Source: a candidate division WOR-3 bacterium
GTDB taxonomy: Bacteria > Hydrothermota > Tepidihabitantia > Tepidihabitantales > DTDR01
Assembly (NCBI GenBank): GCA_039801725.1
Contig: JBDRVE010000013.1
Span: 1-40,561 of the forward strand
Length of the DNA stretch: 40,561 nucleotides
Direction of reading: 5' to 3'
The notes below the pieces were generated by a model, which was not told the origin of the DNA, searched no databases, and saw only the letters and a list, made by a program, of their open reading frames with translations. A program made the translations under genes and the position numbers. Below, one piece after another: positions 7,961 to 14,718 of this stretch. Position 1 is the first letter of the stretch. Each line of letters begins with the position of its first letter.

Positions 7961-8253
7961 ATGAAAAAGTGTCCAAAGGTAGAGGGTTTTTATGGCTTAC
8001 TTTCTCAAGTCTTAAGTAACCGAGTCCGAATAACAAAATAAATGAATTCTTCGCAGATATTATTAAATAAATTTCTGATTATCTTGCTGAGAAAGATTTT
8101 GAGATTTTTGAAAGGAAAATTTTAGAGTCGATAAAAATGGTAATCCAATCGGATATCTTTTCTCTTTACTTTGATAATACTTGGACAGTTTTTCAGATAA
8201 AAATTAGAGATCCTTTAACTAAAAATATCATCTTTCAGTTGCGGTTATTTTAA
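7961..8253 (+). pseudogene. Decayed coding sequence after module A
   Basis: An ATG at 7961 opens GFYGLLSQVLSNRVRITK and stops at 8041. One frame over, from 8020 to the stop at 8251, the sequence reads NEFFADIIK, stop, then ISDYLAEKDFEIFERKILES through to FQIKIRDPLTKNIIFQLRLF. The latter looks like real protein. One frameshift near 8020-8040 and the stop at 8068 separate the parts. The strand pattern near the end resembles the neighbouring protein at 8302 (VYINIALRKEYKYFEFPLP), so it may be a broken relative of it. The similarity is weak. Confidence 0.45.
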
Positions 8254-8301
8254 ATAATTTTATCTTTTTGATATTTATTGTGGTTTTTAAAAAAAGATTT
8301 T

Positions 8302-8667
8302 ATGAATATGCCTAATAAACAGATAAAGAAAAAGAAAAAAGAGGTGGATTTACTTTCAAAGAAAAAGTTAATTCTTGAGGAGTTTGAGAAAGAGTTAAAG
8401 GAAAGGTTTGAGAAAGATTATCCTTCCATAGAGGTATTTTTTACCTTGGGAGAAGTTTATATTAATATTGCTTTAAGGAAGGAATATAAATATTTTGAAT
8501 TCCCGTTACCAATATCTATTTTAGAGAAATATGCAAAAGAGGAAGAGAATTTTAAGGGATTTAAGGAGAGGGTTTATCAGTTAATAAAAGGTTTTTGGGA
8601 AATACGATTCGACAAGAAATTTGTAAGAGATTTTTATGTTCTTTTAAAAGTTCTTGGAAAGATTTAG
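8302..8667 (+). CDS. Hypothetical protein after module A
   Basis: A 121-residue protein from the ATG at 8302; a TTG at 8278 would add 8 residues, and neither start has a clear Shine-Dalgarno. The N terminus is a Lys/Glu-rich coiled-coil-like helix (IKKKKKEVDLLSKKKLILEEFEKELK), followed by a beta segment EVYINIALRKEYKYFEFPLPI and a helical end. The segment IALRKEYKYFEFPLP resembles IAVAERKYQYVSFSFPS in the protein at 14021 downstream of module B, which hints that the two modules once carried matching downstream genes. No function recognised. Confidence 0.55.
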   Translation: MNMPNKQIKKKKKEVDLLSKKKLILEEFEKELKERFEKDYPSIEVFFTLGEVYINIALRKEYKYFEFPLPISILEKYAKEEENFKGFKERVYQLIKGFWEIRFDKKFVRDFYVLLKVLGKI

Positions 8668-8675
8668 GAGCGAAT

Positions 8676-8741
8676 ATGAGATATGAAAAAACTTTTAGAA
8701 TGGTTAAAGGGGGTTTAAAAATTAGAGAAGAAAATGTTTGA
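8676..8741 (+). CDS. 21-residue ORF, possible remnant of the 13293 family
   Basis: An AGGAG lies 5 bases before an ATG opening 21 codons (MRYEKTFRMVKGGLKIREEN). Its first residues match MRYEKIVIIDTGGDLYFR of the protein that follows module B. The stop overlaps the ATG of the next gene (8734), so translation could be coupled. It may be a truncated paralogue kept as a leader peptide. Judged by length alone it could also be chance. Confidence 0.35.
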   Translation: MRYEKTFRMVKGGLKIREENV

Positions 8742-9177
8742 AAAAAAGAAATTTGCGAAGTCTTTTATAAAGAAGGAGCATCTTCCAGAGATTATTTATT
8801 TTAGAAGAATGATAATTAAGAATTGGAGAATATATTGTAGAGTGTCAAAAAATTTAAAGATGGGTTTCATAAAGAAGGAAAAGGTTTTAGCAATGATGGA
8901 TTTTGTGAATTCCTTTGATTTAAGAGATATTTGTTTAACTTTAATAGAATTAAATATGCCAAAAAATTTAGAGGTAGTGTTCAGCAAAGTTATTAAAGGT
9001 TCTGTGATTAGTTGGACTGATTTTTTTACTTTGGATGATATAAATGAAATGAATAAAAAGGAATTTGAAACATTCTTGTTTTCTCACTTTGGGAAGTGGT
9101 TGTTAGAAAAATATGTTTTTTATAATGAAGAGGAGATTTTGTGGAATTTTATTTTAAAGTATAATAAAATTCTATAA
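8734..9177 (+). CDS. Hypothetical helical protein
   Basis: A 147-residue protein with a basic N terminus (about 45 residues rich in Lys/Arg and aromatic residues) and a helical, acidic C-terminal half (WTDFFTLDDINEMNKKEFETFLF). No motif or family recognised. Its start overlaps the preceding short frame by 8 bases. It is the last intact gene of the module A group before the 380-base gap that holds the orphan CRISPR-like repeat. Confidence 0.55.
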   Translation: MFEKKKFAKSFIKKEHLPEIIYFRRMIIKNWRIYCRVSKNLKMGFIKKEKVLAMMDFVNSFDLRDICLTLIELNMPKNLEVVFSKVIKGSVISWTDFFTLDDINEMNKKEFETFLFSHFGKWLLEKYVFYNEEEILWNFILKYNKIL

Positions 9178-9219
9178 AAGAATTAATACTTTTTAGTTAT
9201 TGGGAGGAGATTTTTATCG

Positions 9220-9303
9220 ATGTTAGATAATGTAAAAAGTATGAAGGTTCAACAAAAGGGGCGAAAATGGAGTTTGATATTGATTTTCAATATTTTTTGT
9301 TAA
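9220..9303 (+). CDS. Possible 27-residue microprotein
   Basis: GGGAGGAG about 9 bases before an ATG is one of the better ribosome sites in the island. The frame encodes 27 residues: a polar basic half (KSMKVQQKGRKW) and a hydrophobic tail (SLILIFNIF). The rest of the 9178-9564 gap is AT-rich with one orphan CRISPR-like repeat at 9380. No relatives are known to me. Confidence 0.25.
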   Translation: MLDNVKSMKVQQKGRKWSLILIFNIFC

Positions 9304-9379
9304 AATTAATAATTGTTAATGTAACAATTTTATGCTCTTTGAGAATTCGGAAAGATAAAAGAAATCAAGTCTGATATGG

Positions 9380-9407
9380 GTTTTAGTTTGTTATTAGGGA
9401 TTGAAAC
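9380..9407 (+). repeat. Orphan CRISPR-like repeat
   Basis: A 28-base element begins GTTTTAG and ends AGGGATTGAAAC, the same two ends as the array repeat at 1-216, but its middle (TTTGTTATT) differs. No second copy lies within spacer distance on either side. It may be a decayed repeat of a related array or a site that mimics one. Confidence 0.5.
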
Positions 9408-9564
9408 TATATAATAATTTTGCGTTTCTCTTATGGAATTAAAAGGAAAAGTATTAAAAAATAAAATTAATATCCTTTCTCGGTTTAGGAGGGAAAAATA
9501 TGGTTCCTTACAAGCAAAAAATTTTTGGTAACCATTTAAATAGAATGAAGAAAGGGTGTGTATT

Positions 9565-9843
9565 ATGTTTAGTTTTAGAAACAGAAAGACATTTTCGGTA
9601 GGAGAGATTAGAAATTTATTAGAGAAAGATGGTAAAGTGGTCTTGAGAAAGGAGAATCCGGCAAAAGGGATAGTGGAGTTTTGGCATTGGAGGTACGATG
9701 GAAAGTATGTAAGGGGTGAGTATTCTTATACCAAAGGTTCAAGTGGTTACATTGTGCATCTATATAAAAGGCAGTTACCTTTAAGCAGCGCGGTGCAGGA
9801 GATAAAGAGTAAAGTCTCATCAGGTTGGGAGTTGATTTGGTGA
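9565..9843 (+). CDS. Small hypothetical protein
   Basis: A 92-residue protein from the ATG at 9565, with AAAGGG about 8 bases upstream; a GTG at 9556 is in frame but less convincing. It starts with a basic helix (RNRKTFSVGEIRNLLEKDGKV), continues with what look like beta strands rich in aromatic residues (GIVEFWHWRYDGKYVRGEYSYTKG), and ends with a helix and WELIW. It resembles a small stand-alone domain. No family recognised. Confidence 0.55.
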   Translation: MFSFRNRKTFSVGEIRNLLEKDGKVVLRKENPAKGIVEFWHWRYDGKYVRGEYSYTKGSSGYIVHLYKRQLPLSSAVQEIKSKVSSGWELIW

Positions 9844-10021
9844 TTCATAATTATCGACAAAGGAAAATTTTAATTAAAGATAAGGAGTAAAAATAGAATA
9901 GAGAAGATATTTTAATTTTGAGACGCTTGTTGCCTTTTAATGAAGGATTTGGATGACGGTGAATGGAAGAGTAAAGGAAATTATTTAATTATTTATCATC
10001 TTATGAGAATCAAAATTTCGC

Positions 10022-10049
10022 TTGACATTTTGTCAAATTAACTTATATT
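10022..10049 (+). promoter_or_regulatory. Promoter with palindromic -35 region, upstream of module B
   Basis: TTGACA at 10022-10027 and TATATT at 10044-10049 with a 16-base spacer. The -35 box is one arm of a perfect inverted repeat, TTGACA-TTT-TGTCAA (10022-10036), so a dimeric regulator could cover it. It would drive the membrane ORF at 10066 and then the module B genes. The upstream stretch 9844-10021 contains only a doubtful 33-codon frame at 9940-10041. Confidence 0.6.
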
Positions 10050-10065
10050 ATATATAAAAAACTTG

Positions 10066-10275
10066 GTGAAAGTTAAGGAATTAATATTTTTGGTTCTTCC
10101 GGTGGAAAGATTGCTGCAAGTAAATAAAAGAAAGTTCTTAGAGTGTAAAGCATCGATGCTGTTTTGGATATTAGTAATTTTCCCATTAGTATTTTTAGAA
10201 TTTTTATTACAAAAGAATGGTATCTTCTTATCCCTTTTCCTTAGCATTATTTTAGCACAATTTCGAAATTTATGA
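10066..10275 (+). CDS. Small membrane protein upstream of module B
   Basis: A 69-residue frame with a GTG start at 10066 (a TTG at 10063 adds one residue) placed some 10 bases after the predicted transcription start. Two hydrophobic segments are visible, MLFWILVIFPLVFLEFLL and FLSLFLSIILAQF, with a short polar loop between. No ATG or strong ribosome site is present, so I am unsure that it is translated. It sits where module A has its own membrane protein, before the ATPase. Confidence 0.4.
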   Translation: MKVKELIFLVLPVERLLQVNKRKFLECKASMLFWILVIFPLVFLEFLLQKNGIFLSLFLSIILAQFRNL

Positions 10276-10294
10276 ATTTAAGGAGTTTAGTATT

Positions 10295-10632
10295 ATGTTT
10301 AAAAGTTAAAGAAGAAAGTGGAATGTAATAATGTGCTGTGTATTTTTGGCAAAGAGAATGGAAGATTAATAAGTTAGGTGTTAGTATTGGAGGTATCCAT
10401 CAGAAACACTGAGATTAAGTATTCGCTACTCTTATTGTCAAAATCTTATAGTTTCTTGTGGGGCGGTGGTAATTCAAAAAATTATTGGAAAATGGATTGG
10501 AACTATTTAATAAATATCGTGAGATACATTCTCGCTGTTCTTTCTCAGACCAAAAAGGTTGGTTTTTTAATCATCGAAAGATTAAAAAGTAGAGTAAATA
10601 TAGAAAAGAGAAGGAAAATTTTTTGGTTATAA
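10295..10632 (+). pseudogene. Frameshifted CxYC-family gene, copy B
   Basis: Three frames together spell a third CxYC protein. Near 10295 an ATG with AGGAG upstream gives MFKS then a stop, like MFKN of the gene at 4805. From 10381 one frame reads LVLEVSIRNTEIK. The next frame then reads RYSYCQNLIVSC at about 10422-10457, matching RCPYCHNLIC and RCFYCRDLMASC. The first frame resumes with MDWNYLINIVRYI, matching IDWQKVIEVCR. A one-base shift after NTEIK and a compensating shift after the Cys segment explain this. The first frame stays open across all of it, so a protein without the Cys cluster could still be made. The first core Cys is also changed to Tyr. Confidence 0.65.
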
Positions 10633-11021
10633 AAAAAGATAAGTTAATCAATTGGGAAGAATGGAAAAAATGGAGTAAAAAGAAGAAAGAGGGATTTCTT
10701 CACCGTTTAAAATTTAATTCTCTGAGTGAAATTCCCGAAAAAATTTTAGAAGAGATAATGGCCGATGTTGATTTAAGATTGGCACTGATAGAGTCTCATC
10801 ACATTCCTAAAAGGGATTTTAAAATAGTAAAAAAATATTTTATTAGAGGCAATGTTGGTGCTATTACTTGTCGTAAGTTAATTGCTGCTTTTGATAAAAA
10901 AGAACGAGATGAGTTAAGAATTATTCTCTTTCTATCTCGACCCGATTTATACAAAATTGCTGAAAAAGAGTGTAAAAAGTTAGATAAAATAATGTTAAAT
11001 TATAAAAATAAATTAAAATAG
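10623..11021 (+). CDS. Small helical protein with EIMADVDLRLAL motif, copy B
   Basis: A 132-residue paralogue of the protein at 4277. Residues 44-55 are EIMADVDLRLAL, identical to copy A, and the flanks align over about 80 residues. It has an extra C-terminal Lys-rich helix (YKIAEKECKKLDKIMLNYKNK). The only available start upstream of the motif is the TTG at 10623, which overlaps the end of the broken CxYC gene. The ATPase gene follows after 22 bases. The fixed position beside the ATPase in both modules suggests a third subunit of an ATPase-VWA complex. Confidence 0.7.
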   Translation: MVIKKDKLINWEEWKKWSKKKKEGFLHRLKFNSLSEIPEKILEEIMADVDLRLALIESHHIPKRDFKIVKKYFIRGNVGAITCRKLIAAFDKKERDELRIILFLSRPDLYKIAEKECKKLDKIMLNYKNKLK

Positions 11022-11043
11022 AATAAAAGAAGTTTAAATATCA

Positions 11044-12075
11044 ATGGAAGTATTTACTCAAATTAATACAACTCAATATAAAAAATTATTAAAGTTTTGT
11101 TTACAATATCCCGATTGGTCTTTAATGGTGGTGGGCAAGGCGGGAATTGGTAAAACGCAAATCGCAAAAGAGATAGCCACGGAGGCTAATGCGGGTTTAG
11201 TAGAAATTTATCTCTCAATAAGAGAGCCCTTTGATTTAATCGGAGCAATTTTCCCCGTTAAAACCGAAAAAGGAATGGTTTCAGTAAGGGCTATTTCGGA
11301 AATTATGAAAAGGGCTTGGGATGAATATAATAAGAAACAGAGAGTGGTCCTATTATTTGATGAATTTACCCATGCAAATAAAAATGTCTTGAAGTCTCTG
11401 TACCAATTGCTTTTAGAAAGAAAAATAGAAGACCAAGAACTACCACCTAACACTTTAACAATTCTTATTGGAAATTTAGACTACGAAGGTTTAGGTTGGA
11501 GTATTGAGGAGTTTCCTAAAGCCTTTCTTGATAGGTGTATCCGCGTAGAACTAACCTTCTCTTTTGATGAATTTTTCGATTACGCAATAAAAAGAGATTT
11601 CCATCCTTCCATTTTAGGATTTATAAAATGGAAACCAGAGATGGTAGAAAAATTAACTCCCCGAACCTTAGAAAGATGCTCTAACACCTTAAAGATTATA
11701 GAGAATTTAAATCTCAACGAAAAAGAAAAGAGAGAGATGGAAAATCTGTTGTTAAAAGTGATAATGGGTGAGGCTGTTTACGGTACTTACAAAATTTGGA
11801 AGGAGACTTCTGCGGTGAATGTTTTTTATATCCTTGATAATTTTGATAAGGTTAAGTTGAGTGAAGAGCAATTTATTGCCTTTGTAATCCAACTTGCTTA
11901 TCTTCTCAAAGATAAATCCTACTGGGATAAAGTAGCAAAGATAATTTACAAATTTCCTCAAGAATTGCTTCTCTTTCTTTTACAAAGCAATGAGGAATTT
12001 AAATGTTATGTGATGGATAAATTACCCGAACGAAAGAAAATTTTTAAAGTATTTAAAGAGATATTGGATAAATAA
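11044..12075 (+). CDS. MoxR-type AAA+ ATPase, copy B
   Basis: A 343-residue paralogue of the ATPase at 5553. Walker A is GKAGIGKTQ (31-39), Walker B VVLLFDE (101-107), sensor 1 Asn144 in LIGNLDY, the arginine finger Arg164 in FLDR, and sensor 2 in LTPRTLERC. All catalytic parts are intact, so both copies should be active. Compared with copy A the N terminus is 6 residues shorter. The downstream metallopeptidase/VWA gene starts 2 bases after the stop, so the two are coupled more tightly than in module A. Confidence 0.92.
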   Translation: MEVFTQINTTQYKKLLKFCLQYPDWSLMVVGKAGIGKTQIAKEIATEANAGLVEIYLSIREPFDLIGAIFPVKTEKGMVSVRAISEIMKRAWDEYNKKQRVVLLFDEFTHANKNVLKSLYQLLLERKIEDQELPPNTLTILIGNLDYEGLGWSIEEFPKAFLDRCIRVELTFSFDEFFDYAIKRDFHPSILGFIKWKPEMVEKLTPRTLERCSNTLKIIENLNLNEKEKREMENLLLKVIMGEAVYGTYKIWKETSAVNVFYILDNFDKVKLSEEQFIAFVIQLAYLLKDKSYWDKVAKIIYKFPQELLLFLLQSNEEFKCYVMDKLPERKKIFKVFKEILDK

Positions 12076-12077
12076 AA

Positions 12078-13286
12078 ATGGATAAGAATATTGAAAAAAA
12101 ATTAAGAAAACTTAAAGTTAATGCCATTTCCCTTTTTCCAGATGTAGGGTATACTTTTCTTTTCGTAAAGTTTAAAATTGATCCCAATATTCCCTATCCG
12201 GCTTTAACTAACGGAAAAGAGGTAAAGATTCACCCTGATCTTTTTTTCTCTCTCTTTAATGATAAAGAGCAATTATTTATATTTTTCCACGAACTTCTGC
12301 ATATTCTCTTACTTCATTGTTATCGAATAGAACGCCGCCAATTAGAAATATGGAATTTAGCCGCTGATGCGGTAGTAAATAATATTTTAAAAAGAGATTT
12401 TGGTATGGAAGTTCCTAAATCAGCAATTACTATTGAATGGTTAAATACGCTTTTCCGAGCAGGAATAAAAGAAGAAGATGGAACGGAGGTGATTTATCAC
12501 AAATTAGAGGAAAAAATCAAAGATAAGAAAGAAAAGGAAGGTTGGGTCTATGATATGGTTAAGGGAAAACTATTTATTGATATTGAAAAGAGTGAGAAAA
12601 ATGAACAAGATATGGTCGAAATAATACCGGCCATCTTAGAAAAACTCGTGGAAGTCTTGAGAAGAAGAGGTAAGGAGCCTGGTTCTTTAGCATTAGAGTT
12701 AGAAAGAATTAAAGTTAAGAGAAAACTCCCCCGGCGAGAAGTAGCAGAGGTAGTAAAACGGACCTTCGGTGATGCTGCCCTCTCTCTTTTAAATCCAAAG
12801 AGATATTATCTTTATGAAGAATACGGTGTATTTATACCTCTTTATGAGGCAGAAGAAGAAAGAAAGTTGATCCTCGTAATTGATTCCAGCGGCAGCACCT
12901 CTCCTTGGTGGCGAGATTTTTTTAAAGAAGTTTTCGCAATAGTGGCTGAAAAAGTAAAAGTGCTATTAATTCAAATAGATGCAAAAATCCAAAGCATTGA
13001 ATGGTTGGAAGAGGTTCCTCCATCTTTGGTATTGAAGGGTGGCGGAGGGACAGATTTTAAGAAATTTTTTGAATTCCAATGGATAAAGAAAGCCAAGATT
13101 TCATATAGGGAATTAAAGAAGGCATTGATTTTCTTTTTTACTGATTTGGATGCTGACGGTGTTCCTGAGAAGCCTCCTGTCCAGATTAATCCCCAAAATT
13201 TTTATTGGGTGCTAATAAAACCAAAAAAGATTCCTTGGGGTAAAAAGATAGATTGGTGGTTATTAAAGGAAGAAAGAAATTCCTAA
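12078..13286 (+). CDS. Metallopeptidase-like plus VWA-domain protein (DUF2201-like), copy B
   Basis: A 402-residue paralogue of the protein at 6657. It has the zinc helix FFHELLHILLLH (His71, Glu72, His75), Asp98 in LAADAVVN, the MIDAS residues Asp269, Ser271 and Ser273 in DSSGS, GGGGTDF, and FFTDLDADG. The closing segment IPWGKKIDWW matches IPWGKEIPWY in copy A. The linker between domains diverges most. The HExxH motif and MIDAS are intact in both copies, arguing for retained function and perhaps different partners. The following gene begins 7 bases downstream. Confidence 0.9.
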   Translation: MDKNIEKKLRKLKVNAISLFPDVGYTFLFVKFKIDPNIPYPALTNGKEVKIHPDLFFSLFNDKEQLFIFFHELLHILLLHCYRIERRQLEIWNLAADAVVNNILKRDFGMEVPKSAITIEWLNTLFRAGIKEEDGTEVIYHKLEEKIKDKKEKEGWVYDMVKGKLFIDIEKSEKNEQDMVEIIPAILEKLVEVLRRRGKEPGSLALELERIKVKRKLPRREVAEVVKRTFGDAALSLLNPKRYYLYEEYGVFIPLYEAEEERKLILVIDSSGSTSPWWRDFFKEVFAIVAEKVKVLLIQIDAKIQSIEWLEEVPPSLVLKGGGGTDFKKFFEFQWIKKAKISYRELKKALIFFFTDLDADGVPEKPPVQINPQNFYWVLIKPKKIPWGKKIDWWLLKEERNS

Positions 13287-13292
13287 AAAGAA

Positions 13293-14006
13293 ATGAGATA
13301 CGAAAAGATAGTTATTATTGATACTGGGGGAGATTTGTATTTTAGATTAAAAGATAGCGCTGGCTGGACCGCCGGCGAATTAAAATTTTGTCACGGTGAT
13401 AATTACCGATTCTATTCGTTAGAAGAAACATTAAACTTCCTTAATGACTGTTCAGGAATATTGGTTTATGACGGGGAAAAATGTTATTTAAAGGTTAACA
13501 AATTAAAACAAAAATTTCCTCTTATCAACATAAAATTAACCAATTTTCCTTTAGAAATATACTATAAAGGGAAAAAGGGAGATTTATTTGCTCTTTTTGA
13601 TGAGGCGGATGATAATTGCGAAGTTTATAGCGAGATCGATGAATCGGGAATTGAATATTTTAAGATTAAAGTTAATGCCTCAAGAAAAAAGATAGACTTT
13701 CTCAAAATGAAGAGGTTTTGCTATATCAAAAGAAATAAAAATTATTCTGACTATTGGTGTTTTGAATGGCGTTCTACCAGCAATAACTTTATAAGTATTG
13801 AAAAATTTAAAATATTTTGGGACTGGCTAAAAGAAAAGAGCGAAAGGAATGAATTAATATTAAGTGTTTCCGATGATAATTCGACAGTTAACATTAAGTC
13901 TTTTCATTCCTTTAAAATACCGATAGAGGTTTTCTTTTTGATAAAAGAAAAAGGTGATTTGAATGTTCTGAGATTATTAGATTATTTTTCTGAGGAGGAT
14001 ATATAA
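13293..14006 (+). CDS. Hypothetical protein with internally duplicated domain
   Basis: A 237-residue protein of unknown function that appears to be two copies of a domain of about 110 residues. Residues 85-98 (FPLEIYYKGKKGDL) and 209-223 (IPIEVFFLIKEKGDL) match, and both are preceded by a helix-like segment (SLEETLNFL at 42-50; SIEKFKIFWDWL at 168-179) and paired strands. The C-terminal IPIEV element recurs in the next protein. It directly follows the copy B VWA gene and is likely in the same operon, so it is a candidate partner or substrate. A possible remnant of a paralogue is at 8676 after module A. Confidence 0.65.
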   Translation: MRYEKIVIIDTGGDLYFRLKDSAGWTAGELKFCHGDNYRFYSLEETLNFLNDCSGILVYDGEKCYLKVNKLKQKFPLINIKLTNFPLEIYYKGKKGDLFALFDEADDNCEVYSEIDESGIEYFKIKVNASRKKIDFLKMKRFCYIKRNKNYSDYWCFEWRSTSNNFISIEKFKIFWDWLKEKSERNELILSVSDDNSTVNIKSFHSFKIPIEVFFLIKEKGDLNVLRLLDYFSEEDI

Positions 14007-14020
14007 AAGAAAGGAGAATT

Positions 14021-14689
14021 ATGGTAAGATGGCGATACGAAATAAAAAAAGATAAGTATAAAAATAAAATTAGTGAGGTAGCCTTTATTGCCGTCGCCGA
14101 ACGGAAGTATCAATACGTTTCCTTTTCTTTTCCATCTAACTTAAACTTTCAGGTAACCGAAGAACTTGCCCAAATAAAAAAAAGGATTGGTTTCTATTGC
14201 CATAATTTTAAGTTTGGAGTATTTTATAATCAAAGGGCAAAAGATGTTAAACTTATAAATATCAAAAATTTGAAACTTTCTATATCAGTTCCTTTGATTT
14301 CCTTTCTCTCTTTTTCTGATTTTAAAAAATTGGTTGAAGAAGAGAATGTCTGGACTTTGAAATTTGTAGCGGAGAAGAAAAAAGGAAAAATTCATTTTCT
14401 TTTAGATGATTTAAAGGTTAATATAATGATTGGTAATTTAGATAAATATCAAAATTTAAAGGCATCTTTTGTAAAAAGAGCGGAAGATAATTTTTTAATG
14501 ATTCTTTTTGGTCATAATTATTTTTCTCTAAAGGATTATAAACCACTGATAAAAAAATTTAATTATATCAGGATTGGTAAGCTAGGAAAGGAGATTATTC
14601 TGAGAATTCCGTTCGAAATTCCTTTTATGACCGAAGAAACTAACCTATTAGAATTTATCCGATCAGCAAAAAAAAACAAAAAGTTTTAA
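14021..14689 (+). CDS. Hypothetical protein related to its upstream neighbour
   Basis: A 222-residue protein with a good ribosome site (AAAGGAG before the ATG). Like its neighbour it seems bipartite: LSISVPLISFLSFSDF (86-101) and LRIPFEIPFMTEE (194-206) close two halves of similar length and resemble the FPLEIYY and IPIEVFF elements of the protein at 13293. Strands dominate (VAFIAVAERKYQYVSFSFP). No catalytic motif is evident. I infer that it comes from the same duplicated-domain family. Confidence 0.6.
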   Translation: MVRWRYEIKKDKYKNKISEVAFIAVAERKYQYVSFSFPSNLNFQVTEELAQIKKRIGFYCHNFKFGVFYNQRAKDVKLINIKNLKLSISVPLISFLSFSDFKKLVEEENVWTLKFVAEKKKGKIHFLLDDLKVNIMIGNLDKYQNLKASFVKRAEDNFLMILFGHNYFSLKDYKPLIKKFNYIRIGKLGKEIILRIPFEIPFMTEETNLLEFIRSAKKNKKF

Positions 14690-14718
14690 AATTTTAAGTT
14701 GATTGGTATTGGTTAGCG

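Noticed and set aside
9940-10041. 33-codon frame upstream of the module B promoter
   Set aside because: It runs into the promoter, has no good ribosome site, and resembles nothing in the window.
3895-13286. Calling the module the known vWA-MoxR-VMAP ternary conflict system
   Set aside because: The third component shows none of the VMAP features I know, and the VWA protein is of the DUF2201 metallopeptidase type, so I left it as a related but unassigned system.
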